Part shown: positions 24,546 to 33,131 of the stretch, piece after piece
Numbering within the stretch: position 1 is the stretch's first letter
How the letters are laid out: the number at the start of each line of letters is the position of its first letter
Assembly: GCA_013697635.1 (NCBI GenBank)
Contig: JACCWM010000043.1
Location: 1-34,161 of the forward strand
Reading direction: 5' to 3'
DNA length: 34,161 bases
From: Lujinxingiaceae bacterium
Lineage (GTDB): Bacteria; Myxococcota_A; Bradymonadia; Bradymonadales; Bradymonadaceae
Made by a program: the position numbers and the translations under genes
The notes under the pieces: generated by a model
Database searches by the model: none
What the model was told of the DNA's origin: nothing
The model's input: the letters and a program-made list of their open reading frames with translations, nothing else

Positions 24546-25901
24546 TCAGAGGCTGGGCACGGCTCGAGCAGGCTCGGCGATGTCGCTTGCCGCCGGAGTG
24601 GGCTCGTCGGCCGCGTCGGACTTGCGCTGGGCGGCGCGCGCGCGGCTCACCGAGGCTGCGCGGTAGTCCGGGTAGCTCGCTTGCAGTGAGGCGTAGGCGC
24701 TCTCGGCCTCACCATGGCGGCCCAACGCGCTCAAAGACTGGGCCTTGAGTTCAAGGGCGCGGGCGCGCTGGTTTGCGCCGGCGCCCGCCGCTGCCAGGGT
24801 CGCGTCGGCGGCCTGAATTGTGGCCGTGTAATCCCGGCGTGCGTGGGCCTGTTCGGCTTGGGCCAGGCTCTGGGCCGCAGCGCTCGTGACCGTATTGCCC
24901 TTGAGCGTGTCTTGGCGCTCCTCGGCGCCGGATTCGGCTTGCAAACCAGCTACGGGGCCGGCTTTTTTGTCGGTCGGCTGTTCACTGGCGCCGGCTTGGC
25001 CTGAGCGATCGGTTTCGAACATGTCGAAGCTGTCCGCCTGGGCGGACTTGGGTGAAGCGGTGGGCTTTTGCTGTTGCGCACTGGGCGCACTGGGCCGTGC
25101 TGCTGTGCTGCTTTGGCTGGGCGAGGGGGTGCTGTCTTTCATGGCGAGCGCGCGAGCGTCGTCGGCGTCGTAGCTGGGCTCGCGGCGTGCGGGTGCGCTG
25201 CGCGCCACGCGGGTGGCCGGCTGGGGGCGGTAGGCAAGCTCTTCGCGCTCGGCGGCTTGTTGGTCGCGAAGGCTGCTTCGCCCGCGGGTCGAAGCGCTGG
25301 CGATCTCGGTGCCGTCGCCGACCTGTTCCTCTTTGCCTGCCTCCATGGGGGCGGGCTCGGCCTGGGCAAACTCGGCCTCGCCAGAGCCTTCGGACTCGGC
25401 TTCGGCGGCCGGCTCAGCAGGCGCGGCCTGGGCGAGGGCGGTGTCCGCTGGCGCGGCGAAGTCAACCATGGCCAGGTTGGCCTCATTGGCTGTGCTGAAG
25501 CGTGGTTGGTTGGGCTCGTTGAGTTGGCCCAAGAATACGGCGCCGACGATGAGCAAGATCGCCACCGTCGCGATCTGGGCGATCGCGCCCACGCGCAGCC
25601 GTGACCAGACGCTGTCGGAGCCAGCGAGCGAGGTCGGGCGGCGCTCGGCGACAGCCTCGCGGGCTACCTGCAGGCCGGCGTGGGCGCGGGCCTGCTCCAT
25701 GATCGCGTCATGAACGAAGCTGGGCACGTCGCGCGAAGGCCTGGCCTGGCGATACTCGCTCAATACGGCCTGAATCCCCTCGAGTTCGGCCAAGCCCCCA
25801 TCGGCTGCTGCGATTTCCTTTCGTGTCCGGCGTGCTTGCTCGGGCGAAAGTTCATCGTAGAGCAGGTCGATGAGTTTCTCTGTCGATTCTCCTGACGACA
25901 T
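24546..25901 (-). CDS. Anti-sigma-factor-like membrane protein with C-terminal TPR region
   Basis: This is a 451-residue protein. An acidic, helical cytoplasmic domain (about 1-100: LIDLLYDELSPEQARRTRKE) resembles the sigma-binding part of anti-sigma factors but lacks the His-x3-Cys-x2-Cys zinc motif. One membrane segment (about 104-125) follows. A long Ala/Pro/Glu/Gln-rich disordered region (about 130-335) leads to a TPR-like helical tail (about 340-420). It is encoded 138 bases after the ECF sigma gene on the same strand, the usual order for a cognate pair. Low complexity gives the gene an unusual base pattern. It could be only a structural membrane protein, but the position and N-terminus favour sigma control. 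Confidence 0.78.
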   Translation of the reverse strand: MSSGESTEKLIDLLYDELSPEQARRTRKEIAAADGGLAELEGIQAVLSEYRQARPSRDVPSFVHDAIMEQARAHAGLQVAREAVAERRPTSLAGSDSVWSRLRVGAIAQIATVAILLIVGAVFLGQLNEPNQPRFSTANEANLAMVDFAAPADTALAQAAPAEPAAEAESEGSGEAEFAQAEPAPMEAGKEEQVGDGTEIASASTRGRSSLRDQQAAEREELAYRPQPATRVARSAPARREPSYDADDARALAMKDSTPSPSQSSTAARPSAPSAQQQKPTASPKSAQADSFDMFETDRSGQAGASEQPTDKKAGPVAGLQAESGAEERQDTLKGNTVTSAAAQSLAQAEQAHARRDYTATIQAADATLAAAGAGANQRARALELKAQSLSALGRHGEAESAYASLQASYPDYRAASVSRARAAQRKSDAADEPTPAASDIAEPARAVPSL

Positions 25902-25940
25902 GACGGTCTCTAAAGTAGAGGTCGTTCTTGCTTCGTTTTA

Positions 25941-25964
25941 GCGAGCGCGACAGAGCGCACTCGC
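25941..25964 (-). other. Stem-loop between sigma and anti-sigma genes
   Basis: GCGAG-CGC pairs with GCG-(CA)-CTCGC around the loop GACAGA (outer 5 bp, inner 3 bp, two-base bulge). It lies in the 138-base gap between the two genes. Without a T-run it is more likely an attenuating or mRNA-processing hairpin than a full terminator, and it could lower the anti-sigma to sigma ratio. This is inference. Confidence 0.35.
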
Positions 25965-26039
25965 TGCTAGCATCCTACAACGTTTGGCCGCATCATTCGA
26001 TCTTCGAAAGTTTTGCGGCTCGGTTACTTTGTTTGTAGC

Positions 26040-26738
26040 TCAAGGTGCCACCTCGAGTTTCTCCTCTTCATCAAAGCTGTGATCGCGGTAGGCGGCCAGC
26101 GCCCCGCGAAGGTATTCGAGCGCATAGCGCATGCGACTCTTCACCGTGGGCAGCGGGCATCCCAAAATTTCGGCAATTTCTTGAAACTTCAAGCCGGTGA
26201 CCTCGCGCATGATGAAGACCTCGCGCTGTTCCTCGGGCAGCGCTGCGAGCGCGTCGGCTAGCCGGTCACGAAACTCGTTGCGCTCGTGATCGACGCCGGC
26301 CGATCGCACGTTGAGATCGGCCAGGCTGTCGAGCATCGAGCGGCCTTCGCCGTCGTCGCCGTCGCCCAAAGGCTGGTCGAGCGAGACCTCCACGCGCCGG
26401 TTTTGCTTGCGCGCGGTGTCGATGCACAGGTTTCGCGCGATCGTGTAGACCCAGGTCGTGAACTTGGCGGTCTTTTGGTACTGATCGGCGCTCTTGATCA
26501 CGCGCATGAAGACCTCTTGGAGGAGCTCCTCGGCGCGATCGGGCCGACCGCAGCTTCGCAAGATGTAGTTGAAAAGCGCGCGTTCGTGGCGCTTGACCAG
26601 CACGGAGAAGGCCGCAAGATCTCCCTTGCTGTAGGCGATCATCAGATCTTCGTCACAGAGATCTTCTGGCTTGACGGAGGCCACTGCTGCAGCCGCCGTC
26701 TTTGTGCCAAAGAAGTTCTTGACGATCGCCAGGAGCAT
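26040..26738 (-). CDS. ECF (sigma-70 family group IV) RNA polymerase sigma factor
   Basis: This 232-residue sigma factor has region 2 at about 35-105 (DLMIAYSKGDLAAF, AEELLQEVFMRVIK, FTTWVYTIARNLCIDTAR) and region 4 at about 165-215 (LPEEQREVFIMREVTGLKFQ, EIAEILGCPLPTVKSRM). An acidic linker with DGDDGEG separates them. I chose the ATG at 26738 (MLLAIVKNFFG); a TTG at 26783 would add 15 residues with no better ribosome binding site. The HEAT-like lipoprotein gene ends 76 bases upstream and the anti-sigma gene follows. It probably directs an envelope or stress regulon that may include these neighbours. Confidence 0.94.
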   Translation of the reverse strand: MLLAIVKNFFGTKTAAAAVASVKPEDLCDEDLMIAYSKGDLAAFSVLVKRHERALFNYILRSCGRPDRAEELLQEVFMRVIKSADQYQKTAKFTTWVYTIARNLCIDTARKQNRRVEVSLDQPLGDGDDGEGRSMLDSLADLNVRSAGVDHERNEFRDRLADALAALPEEQREVFIMREVTGLKFQEIAEILGCPLPTVKSRMRYALEYLRGALAAYRDHSFDEEEKLEVAP

Positions 26739-26814
26739 GAACGGCCTTTGAGGCTTCGGGGACGAGGGATCAATTCCAACCAATCCGCAAGGATGGATGA
26801 GAATTTACTCCAGC

Positions 26815-28122
26815 TTACTGGCCGGCGGCAAGCGTCAAAGCCGCATGTACTTGCGTGGCGAGCTGGCCGACGGTCATCGGCTCGCCCCAGCCGGGGATGG
26901 CCAGCTTGCTCTTTCGAAGGGCGTCCACGGAGTCGGCGACGTCGCTGGCGCGGGTGGTCTCGGCGCACTTGAGTGCCATGACCTGGGCCGGCCAACGGTT
27001 GGTCTCCAGGGCGCGCTTGAGCACATCAGAGACCGATGTGACGCCTTCTTTGACCATCTCGGTGGAGAAGAGGTTGCAGATCTGGACCAGATCCTTTTTG
27101 AAGCTATCGGCGGCCGGCACCGCGTAGGATTGGGTTTCGAGGGGCAGGGCGTTGCTGATGCTCAAGAAGCCGGCTTTGCCGCGAAGCTCGATGACCCTGT
27201 TTGCGGCAACCCAGCGCAAAAGGCCTTCTTTCTCGGTGATCACGCGGCCTAGATAGGCTGCCGCGCGCTCGCCCTGGATTTTGACGAGCAAGGTCATGGC
27301 GCCATCGATCAGCCCGAGCTCGGTGGCGTCGTCGCTGATCGCACGCTGCAAGTAGGGCACGATCGTCTCGTGCTCGGTCTCGAGAACGGCGACCTCGAGC
27401 TCTTTGTTGAGATCGGGATGGGCCTCCTCGGCGCGCGCGCGGATGATCTCGGCCATCTTGGCCTTGAGCGCGTCGTCGGCCTGCTCGCGGATGGCGCGTG
27501 CGACGGTGCCCGGCGTCTTGGTCTCCTTGAGCCAGCCCATCGCGCTCTGCATTCCGGTCGGGCCGACGCGCGGCAAGATTTGGGCGAGCGTAGCCGTACC
27601 AAGCTGGTCGCGAAGCTCGTGCTCGGTCTCGATCCAGCTTGCGAGGATCGCCTCGAGGCGCCCCTTCTCGCTTGGGCTTGCATAGGGTTGCAAGATGTAT
27701 GCGGCATCCTTTGCACGCACGGACTTTGAGTCGCCCACTTCGATCTGGCCGCCGCCGGCCTTCATCTCGTCGGTGAGCCTGGGCATGTCCTGGGCCGACC
27801 ACATCGACTCGACGGTGACCACCAGACCGGAGACAATTTGCGTGCGGGCCTGCTCGTCGGCGATGCGGTCGAGCACCAGCGGCAGGCGCTGCTGGTGGCC
27901 ATCCTCGAGCAAGATTTGCACGGCGCGCGTGCGCACCTCCATCGACTCCTCGGGGCTGGCGGCCCACTCGCCGAGCTTCTCGAGGCCGCCCTTTGCGTTG
28001 CGCCAGACCTCCAGATCTTCAGCTTTACGCTTGCAGCCCACGCAGAGCGCGAGGATCAAGAGCAGCACCAAGGCGACGAGAGAGCTGTGGCGAAGCGTGC
28101 GACGCTTGGGAGCTGGTATCAT
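26815..28122 (-). CDS. Lipoprotein with HEAT-like helical repeats
   Basis: This 435-residue protein has a long signal sequence ending in a candidate lipobox at Cys30 (LALCVGC). The rest is almost entirely helical, with repeat-like blocks of about 35-45 residues (for example VRTRAVQILLEDGHQQRLPL and RAAAYLGRVITEKEGLLRWV), consistent with HEAT/ARM-like repeats used for protein binding. No enzymatic motif is seen. I chose the ATG at 28122, since the longer frame starts with TTG at 28161 and weakens the signal peptide. It is followed by the ECF sigma gene on the same strand, so it may be a periplasmic sensor or a target of that system. Confidence 0.8.
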   Translation of the reverse strand: MIPAPKRRTLRHSSLVALVLLLILALCVGCKRKAEDLEVWRNAKGGLEKLGEWAASPEESMEVRTRAVQILLEDGHQQRLPLVLDRIADEQARTQIVSGLVVTVESMWSAQDMPRLTDEMKAGGGQIEVGDSKSVRAKDAAYILQPYASPSEKGRLEAILASWIETEHELRDQLGTATLAQILPRVGPTGMQSAMGWLKETKTPGTVARAIREQADDALKAKMAEIIRARAEEAHPDLNKELEVAVLETEHETIVPYLQRAISDDATELGLIDGAMTLLVKIQGERAAAYLGRVITEKEGLLRWVAANRVIELRGKAGFLSISNALPLETQSYAVPAADSFKKDLVQICNLFSTEMVKEGVTSVSDVLKRALETNRWPAQVMALKCAETTRASDVADSVDALRKSKLAIPGWGEPMTVGQLATQVHAALTLAAGQ

Positions 28123-28469
28123 GGTATGTGTCACCGGGTGATCGTTGAGATATTGGTCCAAGACAACCTGAAAGTGGCCGCGAACATAGGCGATTTGAAG
28201 GCGATTGTCGATACTTTAGCGATGGCAAGCGTCAATAGATTGGCAGATCGAAATCGGTCAAGCTCCCATGAACATGGGATTTCGCTGAGCGTGCAGATCA
28301 GGTTATGGTGCACGCTGCAACCTACCTCACCGTAGCCGGACTCTTTCAGGGAGCTTCAGTTCACTCGCAATCGCGAGGAACTTGGGCTATTTCCAAAACC
28401 TTGGGATGGCCCGCGGGCCTTGCCGTGTTTGAGCAAGGGCGTGGTCACCTTTTGCCTACGGAGAATGCA
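28123..28469. promoter_or_regulatory. Divergent intergenic region with two inverted repeats
   Basis: This 347-base gap separates the minus-strand HEAT lipoprotein from the plus-strand FrnE-like gene. It contains TCCCATG-AA-CATGGGA (28264-28279, 7-bp arms, two-base centre). It also contains AGCGTGCA ... TGCACGCT (28288-28295 and 28309-28316, 8-bp arms, 13-base loop). Both lie about 145-195 bases before each gene and may be operators. I see no convincing -10/-35 pair and no gene. Confidence 0.45.
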
Positions 28470-28856
28470 ATGAAGGTCGAAATCTGGTCGGACGTGGTCT
28501 GTCCCTGGTGTTATATTGGCAAACGCCGTTTCGAGGCGGCGCTTGGTGAGTTTTCACAGCGCGAGGCGGTCGAGGTGACCTGGCGCAGCTTCGAACTCGA
28601 TCCGGGCGCGCCCAAACGACTCGAGATTTCGCTCGACGAGATGCTTGCCAAAAAGTACGCCATGCCGCTGGTCAAAGCTGCTGCCATGCGCGAGCAGGTC
28701 ACCTCCGTTGCCGCCGAAGACGGCCTCGAGTTCCATCTCGATCGCGCTCAAAGCGGCAATACATTTGATGCCCACCGGCTCATCCACCTGGCCAGCGAGC
28801 GGGGCCTGGGTGCGCCCGGCGAAGGCTGTGACGCGAGCGGCTGTGGCGTGCCCTGA
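28470..28856 (+). pseudogene. FrnE/DsbA-like oxidoreductase with an apparent internal deletion
   Basis: The product is 128 residues, whereas FrnE-like DsbA proteins are usually about 210-240. The N-terminal thioredoxin half is intact: MKVEIWSDVVCPWCYIGKRR with the CPWC redox motif at 11-14, WRSFELDPGAP and the family segment FDAHRLIHLASERGLG (about 99-114). It then jumps directly to GEGCDASGCGVP, which resembles the natural C-terminal tail of FrnE relatives (often a G-x-x-C-G-P-D-G-C type end). About 90-100 middle residues, including the later strands of the fold, are missing with the frame kept. GGAG lies six bases before the ATG at 28470. It is likely non-functional as a typical oxidoreductase, though the frame is intact and a mini-protein is possible. 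Confidence 0.7.
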
Positions 28857-28882
28857 CCGCGGTTTTTAAAGGAGTACCAACC

Positions 28883-29200
28883 ATGTTCACCACTGCGCTT
28901 GGGCGCTTTCGCATCGTCGCGCTCGCAGAAGGCGCCTCTTACTTGCTGCTGCTTGGGGTGGCCATGCCGCTCAAATACGTCTGGGGTTGGCCGCTGATGG
29001 TCAGCTGGGTGGGCGCGGCGCATGGCGCGTTGTTCATCTTGTATATGCTAGCCGGTGCCCATGCTGCCTATGAGCGCCGCTGGTCGTTGACCTTGATGGC
29101 CGCCGCAATCGTTGCTTCGTTGTTGCCCTTGGCCACCTTCTATCTGGACTACTGGCTTCGCCGCCAGCAAGCGCGCGAGCTGGCCCTTCAGCAGGGATGA
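28883..29200 (+). CDS. DUF3817 family small membrane protein
   Basis: This 105-residue protein has three hydrophobic segments. It shows the DUF3817 pattern: RFRIVALAEGASYLLLLGVA, MPLKYVWGWPLMVSWVGAAH and GALFILYMLAG. The role is unknown. AGGAG lies nine bases before the ATG, a strong site. It follows the FrnE-like gene by 26 bases and converges with the PH-domain gene, whose stop lies 18 bases after its own. No terminator is visible between them. Confidence 0.88.
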   Translation: MFTTALGRFRIVALAEGASYLLLLGVAMPLKYVWGWPLMVSWVGAAHGALFILYMLAGAHAAYERRWSLTLMAAAIVASLLPLATFYLDYWLRRQQARELALQQG

Positions 29201-29218
29201 AATGGCCGAGAGTGGGCT

Positions 29219-31645
29219 TCAAAGATCTTTGGGCAGGTGCTCCTCGACGATGCTGTAGAATCCCTGGTGGTCTTTGATCTCAGCGAGCACCATATCGGTC
29301 ACGTTGCTGCCGACCGTGGCCACACCGACGTTGCCGTTGCCAAACATCTTGTTGAGCAATCCGCGCGATGTCGTCAGATGGTCGATGCGGTTGTACAAGA
29401 TGGTCTTTCGGCTTCGATAGATCAGGCCCCAGGTCGCGACGACGCGCCGGCTCTGGGCGACATAGCGCGTGCGGCGTGCGCGCGCGACGCTCAGCGCAAC
29501 GGTAAAAGGGAGCAGCGCGACCAGTGGCAGCAAGATGAACGACGTCACCACCAGTCTCACGAGCGCGTTGGAGACGGCCCGTTGGGCGGTGCGAAGCGTC
29601 GTGGTGTCGAACTCGCTTGGCTGGCGCACGGGCTTGATCGGGTGGGCGTAAAGCGTCGCGTCGAGTCGTTCGTGGAGCATGTCGACCCGGCTCAGGTAGT
29701 CGAGCCCGGCACCGGCGCCGCCTCCAACCACCCAGCTCAGCCGGCCGGTCTCCGAGCCGATGTAGCGCATCGATTGCAAATGTTTGATGTGGTGCAGGGC
29801 GGCGTGGTGGTGGTGGATGGTGAAGATGCCCTGGCGCAGGTGCAGGCGGTCCGCGAACAGATCGAGGCGGCAGCGTTGGTAGAAGACCACATGGTGAGCA
29901 AACCGGAGGACCATGGCAAAGACAAAGAAGGCTACCAGTAACCAGAACATGGGCGCGAAGATTGCCACCACGACGTTGATCGCGATCAACGTCGTCCATA
30001 CCGCCACGCTGAGCGCGCGCGCCCTGACGAACTGGCCCATGGAGAAGTCCGAGCGCAGCACGCTCTGCGCTTGGCCGCCGCTCAGGCCGATGCGCTCGAG
30101 GATCTCGGCGGCCGTGGCGCGCCCGTTTGGCACATGCTCGAAGACGACGGTCTCGGATGAGCCGATCGAGTTGAACGTCAGGCTGGCCGTCTTGAAGAGC
30201 CGATCGAAGATGCCGTGGCTGACGCTGACTGCGGTCACCTTGTCGAGCGTAAACTCGACCTGGCGCTTGTTGAACAGCGAGAAGTGCAGCCCAAGCTTGT
30301 GATCGTCGATGCGGTAGCGCGTGGCATAGTGGTTGACGCCATGGGTAACGCCGACGCGCACCACCACGGCGGCAACCACGACGAGCAAAACGAGCGTGGC
30401 GATGCCACTTGCCGCGACGACCTCCTCGATCCCATCGATATCCAGGCCGACGACGATGCTGATCGCCACCGCGCCAAGTGCGATGGCGGCCGCGACAAAT
30501 ATGCCATGCGAGATCAGCGTGCCGCCGATCGCTCGCGCCAGGCTGATGCGCAGCTCAAGCTCGGGGCGATTGAGCGTCGGGCGTCGCACCGGAGCGACCG
30601 CAACGCCGTGATCGTCGGGTGCGCCCAAGACGTCGAGGCCAGCATTTGTTGACGCCATGGGCCGGGGTGCACGCGCGCGGATGAGCCGCTCGAGGTTGGC
30701 TTTGAACTGCTCGGCGCGAGGCATGACCTTGAACTTGATGTTCGTATCGGCTCCCTGACAGCTGACGACCAGATCGGCGATGTTGAGCATGCGCCGCGGC
30801 AACGACTGGGAAAGCGTGACGTCCGCGAGGTTCTCGATCGGGATGAACCGGTGGCGCTGGGTCATGAAGCCGTCATGATAGTCGATGACGTCATCGTACA
30901 AAATGTAGGTTCGCTGCAGCAGATCGATGAAGTGTAAAGCGGACCAGGCCACGCCCAAAAGGGCAACAAAGCCCGTGGTCGCAAGAAACGCATAGAAACC
31001 GAGCGAATCGGAAGCAATCTTGTCGTCGCTAAGCACGTTGGCCACGGCAACGCTGAACTGTGCGAGCAAGATGGCCAAAGAGAACAAAGCCCACACCGCT
31101 TTCTCGCCCATCTCCAGGGAGGTGCCGACCAGGCCGGGCCGCTCGCGTTGGATCTCCTGGGTGCGCTTGATCGAGAAGCCGTTGGCGCGCATGCGTTTGG
31201 CGAGCTCGTCATAAAAGAACATCGGATCGGCGACCGACTCCATCGTGATTTCGGCACCGGCGCTGCCGGCGGCCTGGATGGTGACGTTGCCACTCTTGTA
31301 GAGTCTGTTCTCGATGAACGGCAATGTCGCGCCGATTTGCGTGATGTTCTTGAGCTGAAGATCGACGCTTCGCTCCCCGATCAGCCCGCCGGTGTGCAAG
31401 ATCACGCGCTCCGGGTAGAAGCTGTAGGTGGTCTTTTGAAAGCGCACCACACGCGCGCCGAGCTTCAGGCCGACCAGCACGACAAACAAAAAGGCCAGCC
31501 CCACGCCCAGGATCGGCGGTGCATCAACGATGACTCCGATAGCGAAGCCGGTGCCCAGGAGCACCATCAGGGCCGCTGCGAGTTGGAGCGTTGGGCGGAT
31601 CACGAACGGCTTGAATTGGGGTTTGATCGTCAGATCGGCATTCAT
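29219..31645 (-). CDS. Membrane protein with five bacterial PH domains (YdbS/YdbT-like)
   Basis: This 808-residue protein alternates pairs of membrane helices with bPH2-type domains. PH-like units lie at about 72-155, 245-325, 440-518, 587-668 and 727-803. Recurring features are a first strand such as Y-x-[FL]-Y-x-[DE], a turn G[LF][IM]-x-[RQ][RE], and I-x-N-[IL]-x-[DHQ] or I-x-H-[LI] in the middle. Membrane segments are near 18-62, 184-240, 368-432, 545-585 and 695-720. The YdbT group normally carries about three such domains in about 490 residues, so this looks like an expanded form. The family's role is unclear (bacterial PH domains are linked to membrane stress and resistance to antimicrobials). 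GGAG lies eight bases before the ATG. The beta-helix lipoprotein gene lies 78 bases upstream on the same strand. Confidence 0.87.
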   Translation of the reverse strand: MNADLTIKPQFKPFVIRPTLQLAAALMVLLGTGFAIGVIVDAPPILGVGLAFLFVVLVGLKLGARVVRFQKTTYSFYPERVILHTGGLIGERSVDLQLKNITQIGATLPFIENRLYKSGNVTIQAAGSAGAEITMESVADPMFFYDELAKRMRANGFSIKRTQEIQRERPGLVGTSLEMGEKAVWALFSLAILLAQFSVAVANVLSDDKIASDSLGFYAFLATTGFVALLGVAWSALHFIDLLQRTYILYDDVIDYHDGFMTQRHRFIPIENLADVTLSQSLPRRMLNIADLVVSCQGADTNIKFKVMPRAEQFKANLERLIRARAPRPMASTNAGLDVLGAPDDHGVAVAPVRRPTLNRPELELRISLARAIGGTLISHGIFVAAAIALGAVAISIVVGLDIDGIEEVVAASGIATLVLLVVVAAVVVRVGVTHGVNHYATRYRIDDHKLGLHFSLFNKRQVEFTLDKVTAVSVSHGIFDRLFKTASLTFNSIGSSETVVFEHVPNGRATAAEILERIGLSGGQAQSVLRSDFSMGQFVRARALSVAVWTTLIAINVVVAIFAPMFWLLVAFFVFAMVLRFAHHVVFYQRCRLDLFADRLHLRQGIFTIHHHHAALHHIKHLQSMRYIGSETGRLSWVVGGGAGAGLDYLSRVDMLHERLDATLYAHPIKPVRQPSEFDTTTLRTAQRAVSNALVRLVVTSFILLPLVALLPFTVALSVARARRTRYVAQSRRVVATWGLIYRSRKTILYNRIDHLTTSRGLLNKMFGNGNVGVATVGSNVTDMVLAEIKDHQGFYSIVEEHLPKDL

Positions 31646-31723
31646 GGACTAACTCCAGGTCAAGCTTGTCAAAATCGCGCAGCGCTTGGAGTCTGTATAT
31701 AGCGATGCAGGCCGTGTGGCGGC

Positions 31724-32938
31724 TCAGTTGCAGACCACGGCGTTGGCTTGAGCCTTGAAGTCATCCTCGTTGTTGGCGCTGACCTCGAGGCCTTGGCAGT
31801 CAGAGAGCACCGCCTCGTTTTCTACGGAGATGCCGTACTTGCCGCTTCCGGTGACCTCAGTGTTTCGCACGGTGAGCATGGCTTTGTCGCTGCCGCCACG
31901 CAAAAAGATGTTGGCCTGGGACTGCTCACCGCCGTGCCACTTGGCGGCGCCGGCGTGCTGGACGGTGGTGTTGGCGAGCACGTTCTCGGAGCTGAACGAC
32001 TTGTAGAAATACAGGCCCCTCCAAAAGCCGTTAATGTCCTCGGCACCCTTGAAAACGATCTTGTCTGCGCCATCGGCATTGGCGATCAGCCGGCCGGTGG
32101 CCTCGATCTGAAGCCCCGTGTTCTGGCGAAACTCGAGCACCGTGCCGGGCTCGATGGTCACGGGCTGCTCAATGACGGCAACATGGGCAAACTGGTAGGG
32201 CACAGCGAGAGCGTGCCAGGTTTGGGCGCGCTCGACCTTGCGACTCAGGCTGAAGCCGTCGACGAGCACGAACTGACCGTCGTTACCCTCGAAGGTTTGC
32301 GCGCTGGTCAGGCTTCCCACGTGGTTGGGTGCGATGCGAAGCGGCAGCACGTTGTCCTCATAGCGGTTGTTGTCGAGCACGAGGTCGGCCTGGGGGCCGT
32401 CGATCGTGACCGCGGCGACCAGGTTGGCGCGCAAGGTGGTATTTCGCAACGTCAACTGGACGCCGTTGCCGTAGACGAAGAGGCCGGCCTGGGATTGTTC
32501 GCCGCCGTGCCACTTGGAGCTGCCGGCGAACTCGATCACGGCATGCTCGAGGCGGTTGTCATCGGAGCGCGTGTCGAGAAACTGCAATCCGCGCCAGAAA
32601 CCGCGCCGGCTCTCGAGGCCTGTGAAGACGACGGGTTTTTCGGCGGTTCCAACAGCGCGCAGACGCCCGTCATCGCGGACCGCGATGCCCGCGTCCTGTG
32701 CAAAGGTCAAGCGCACGCCCGGCTCGATGCGCAGCACACCGCTCGACAGGGTGAGGCGATGGTCCACCTGGTAGCAGGTGCCCGCGCCAAGCGTGACGCC
32801 GCCATTGATCGCGCTCTCCACCAAGAGCTGGCAGTCCAACAGGGGGTTATCGTCGTCGGCTGGCCCGCATCCAACAGCAAGCGCGGTCAACCCCGCCAAT
32901 CCCAAAATCGCCCAGTCTGATTTCGATAGTGTTTTCAT
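31724..32938 (-). CDS. Lipoprotein with duplicated right-handed beta-helix domain
   Basis: This 404-residue protein has a signal peptide with lipobox at Cys24 (ALAVGC). Two homologous halves of about 165 residues follow. Each runs from I-E-P-G-[VT]-x-L-x-F through GFWRGL and KWHGGEQSQA to a short turn-rich end (about 45-210 and 212-400). The parallel beta-helix pattern suggests a surface or periplasmic scaffold, carbohydrate or adhesive role. I chose the ATG at 32938, since the longer frame begins with TTG at 32971. GGAG lies about 12 bases upstream, which is a loose spacing. Active-site residues of polysaccharide lyases are not evident. Confidence 0.82.
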   Translation of the reverse strand: MKTLSKSDWAILGLAGLTALAVGCGPADDDNPLLDCQLLVESAINGGVTLGAGTCYQVDHRLTLSSGVLRIEPGVRLTFAQDAGIAVRDDGRLRAVGTAEKPVVFTGLESRRGFWRGLQFLDTRSDDNRLEHAVIEFAGSSKWHGGEQSQAGLFVYGNGVQLTLRNTTLRANLVAAVTIDGPQADLVLDNNRYEDNVLPLRIAPNHVGSLTSAQTFEGNDGQFVLVDGFSLSRKVERAQTWHALAVPYQFAHVAVIEQPVTIEPGTVLEFRQNTGLQIEATGRLIANADGADKIVFKGAEDINGFWRGLYFYKSFSSENVLANTTVQHAGAAKWHGGEQSQANIFLRGGSDKAMLTVRNTEVTGSGKYGISVENEAVLSDCQGLEVSANNEDDFKAQANAVVCN

Positions 32939-33131
32939 TACTAAAGTATTCTCCGTGACTAAGAAATTCAAAGTGGGGCGCCTTCAAGCTCCTGGAGTTG
33001 CAGGATTTTTGTTCAGCCGCCTCATCGGTTCGAGCGCACAGCCTAAGGAAAGGCCCAAAACGTGTCAATGGCCGGTCCCGATCCTGTAAGGCACTGTTTT
33101 AGGGAATGAGCCCTGAACGACTCGAGGCAAT

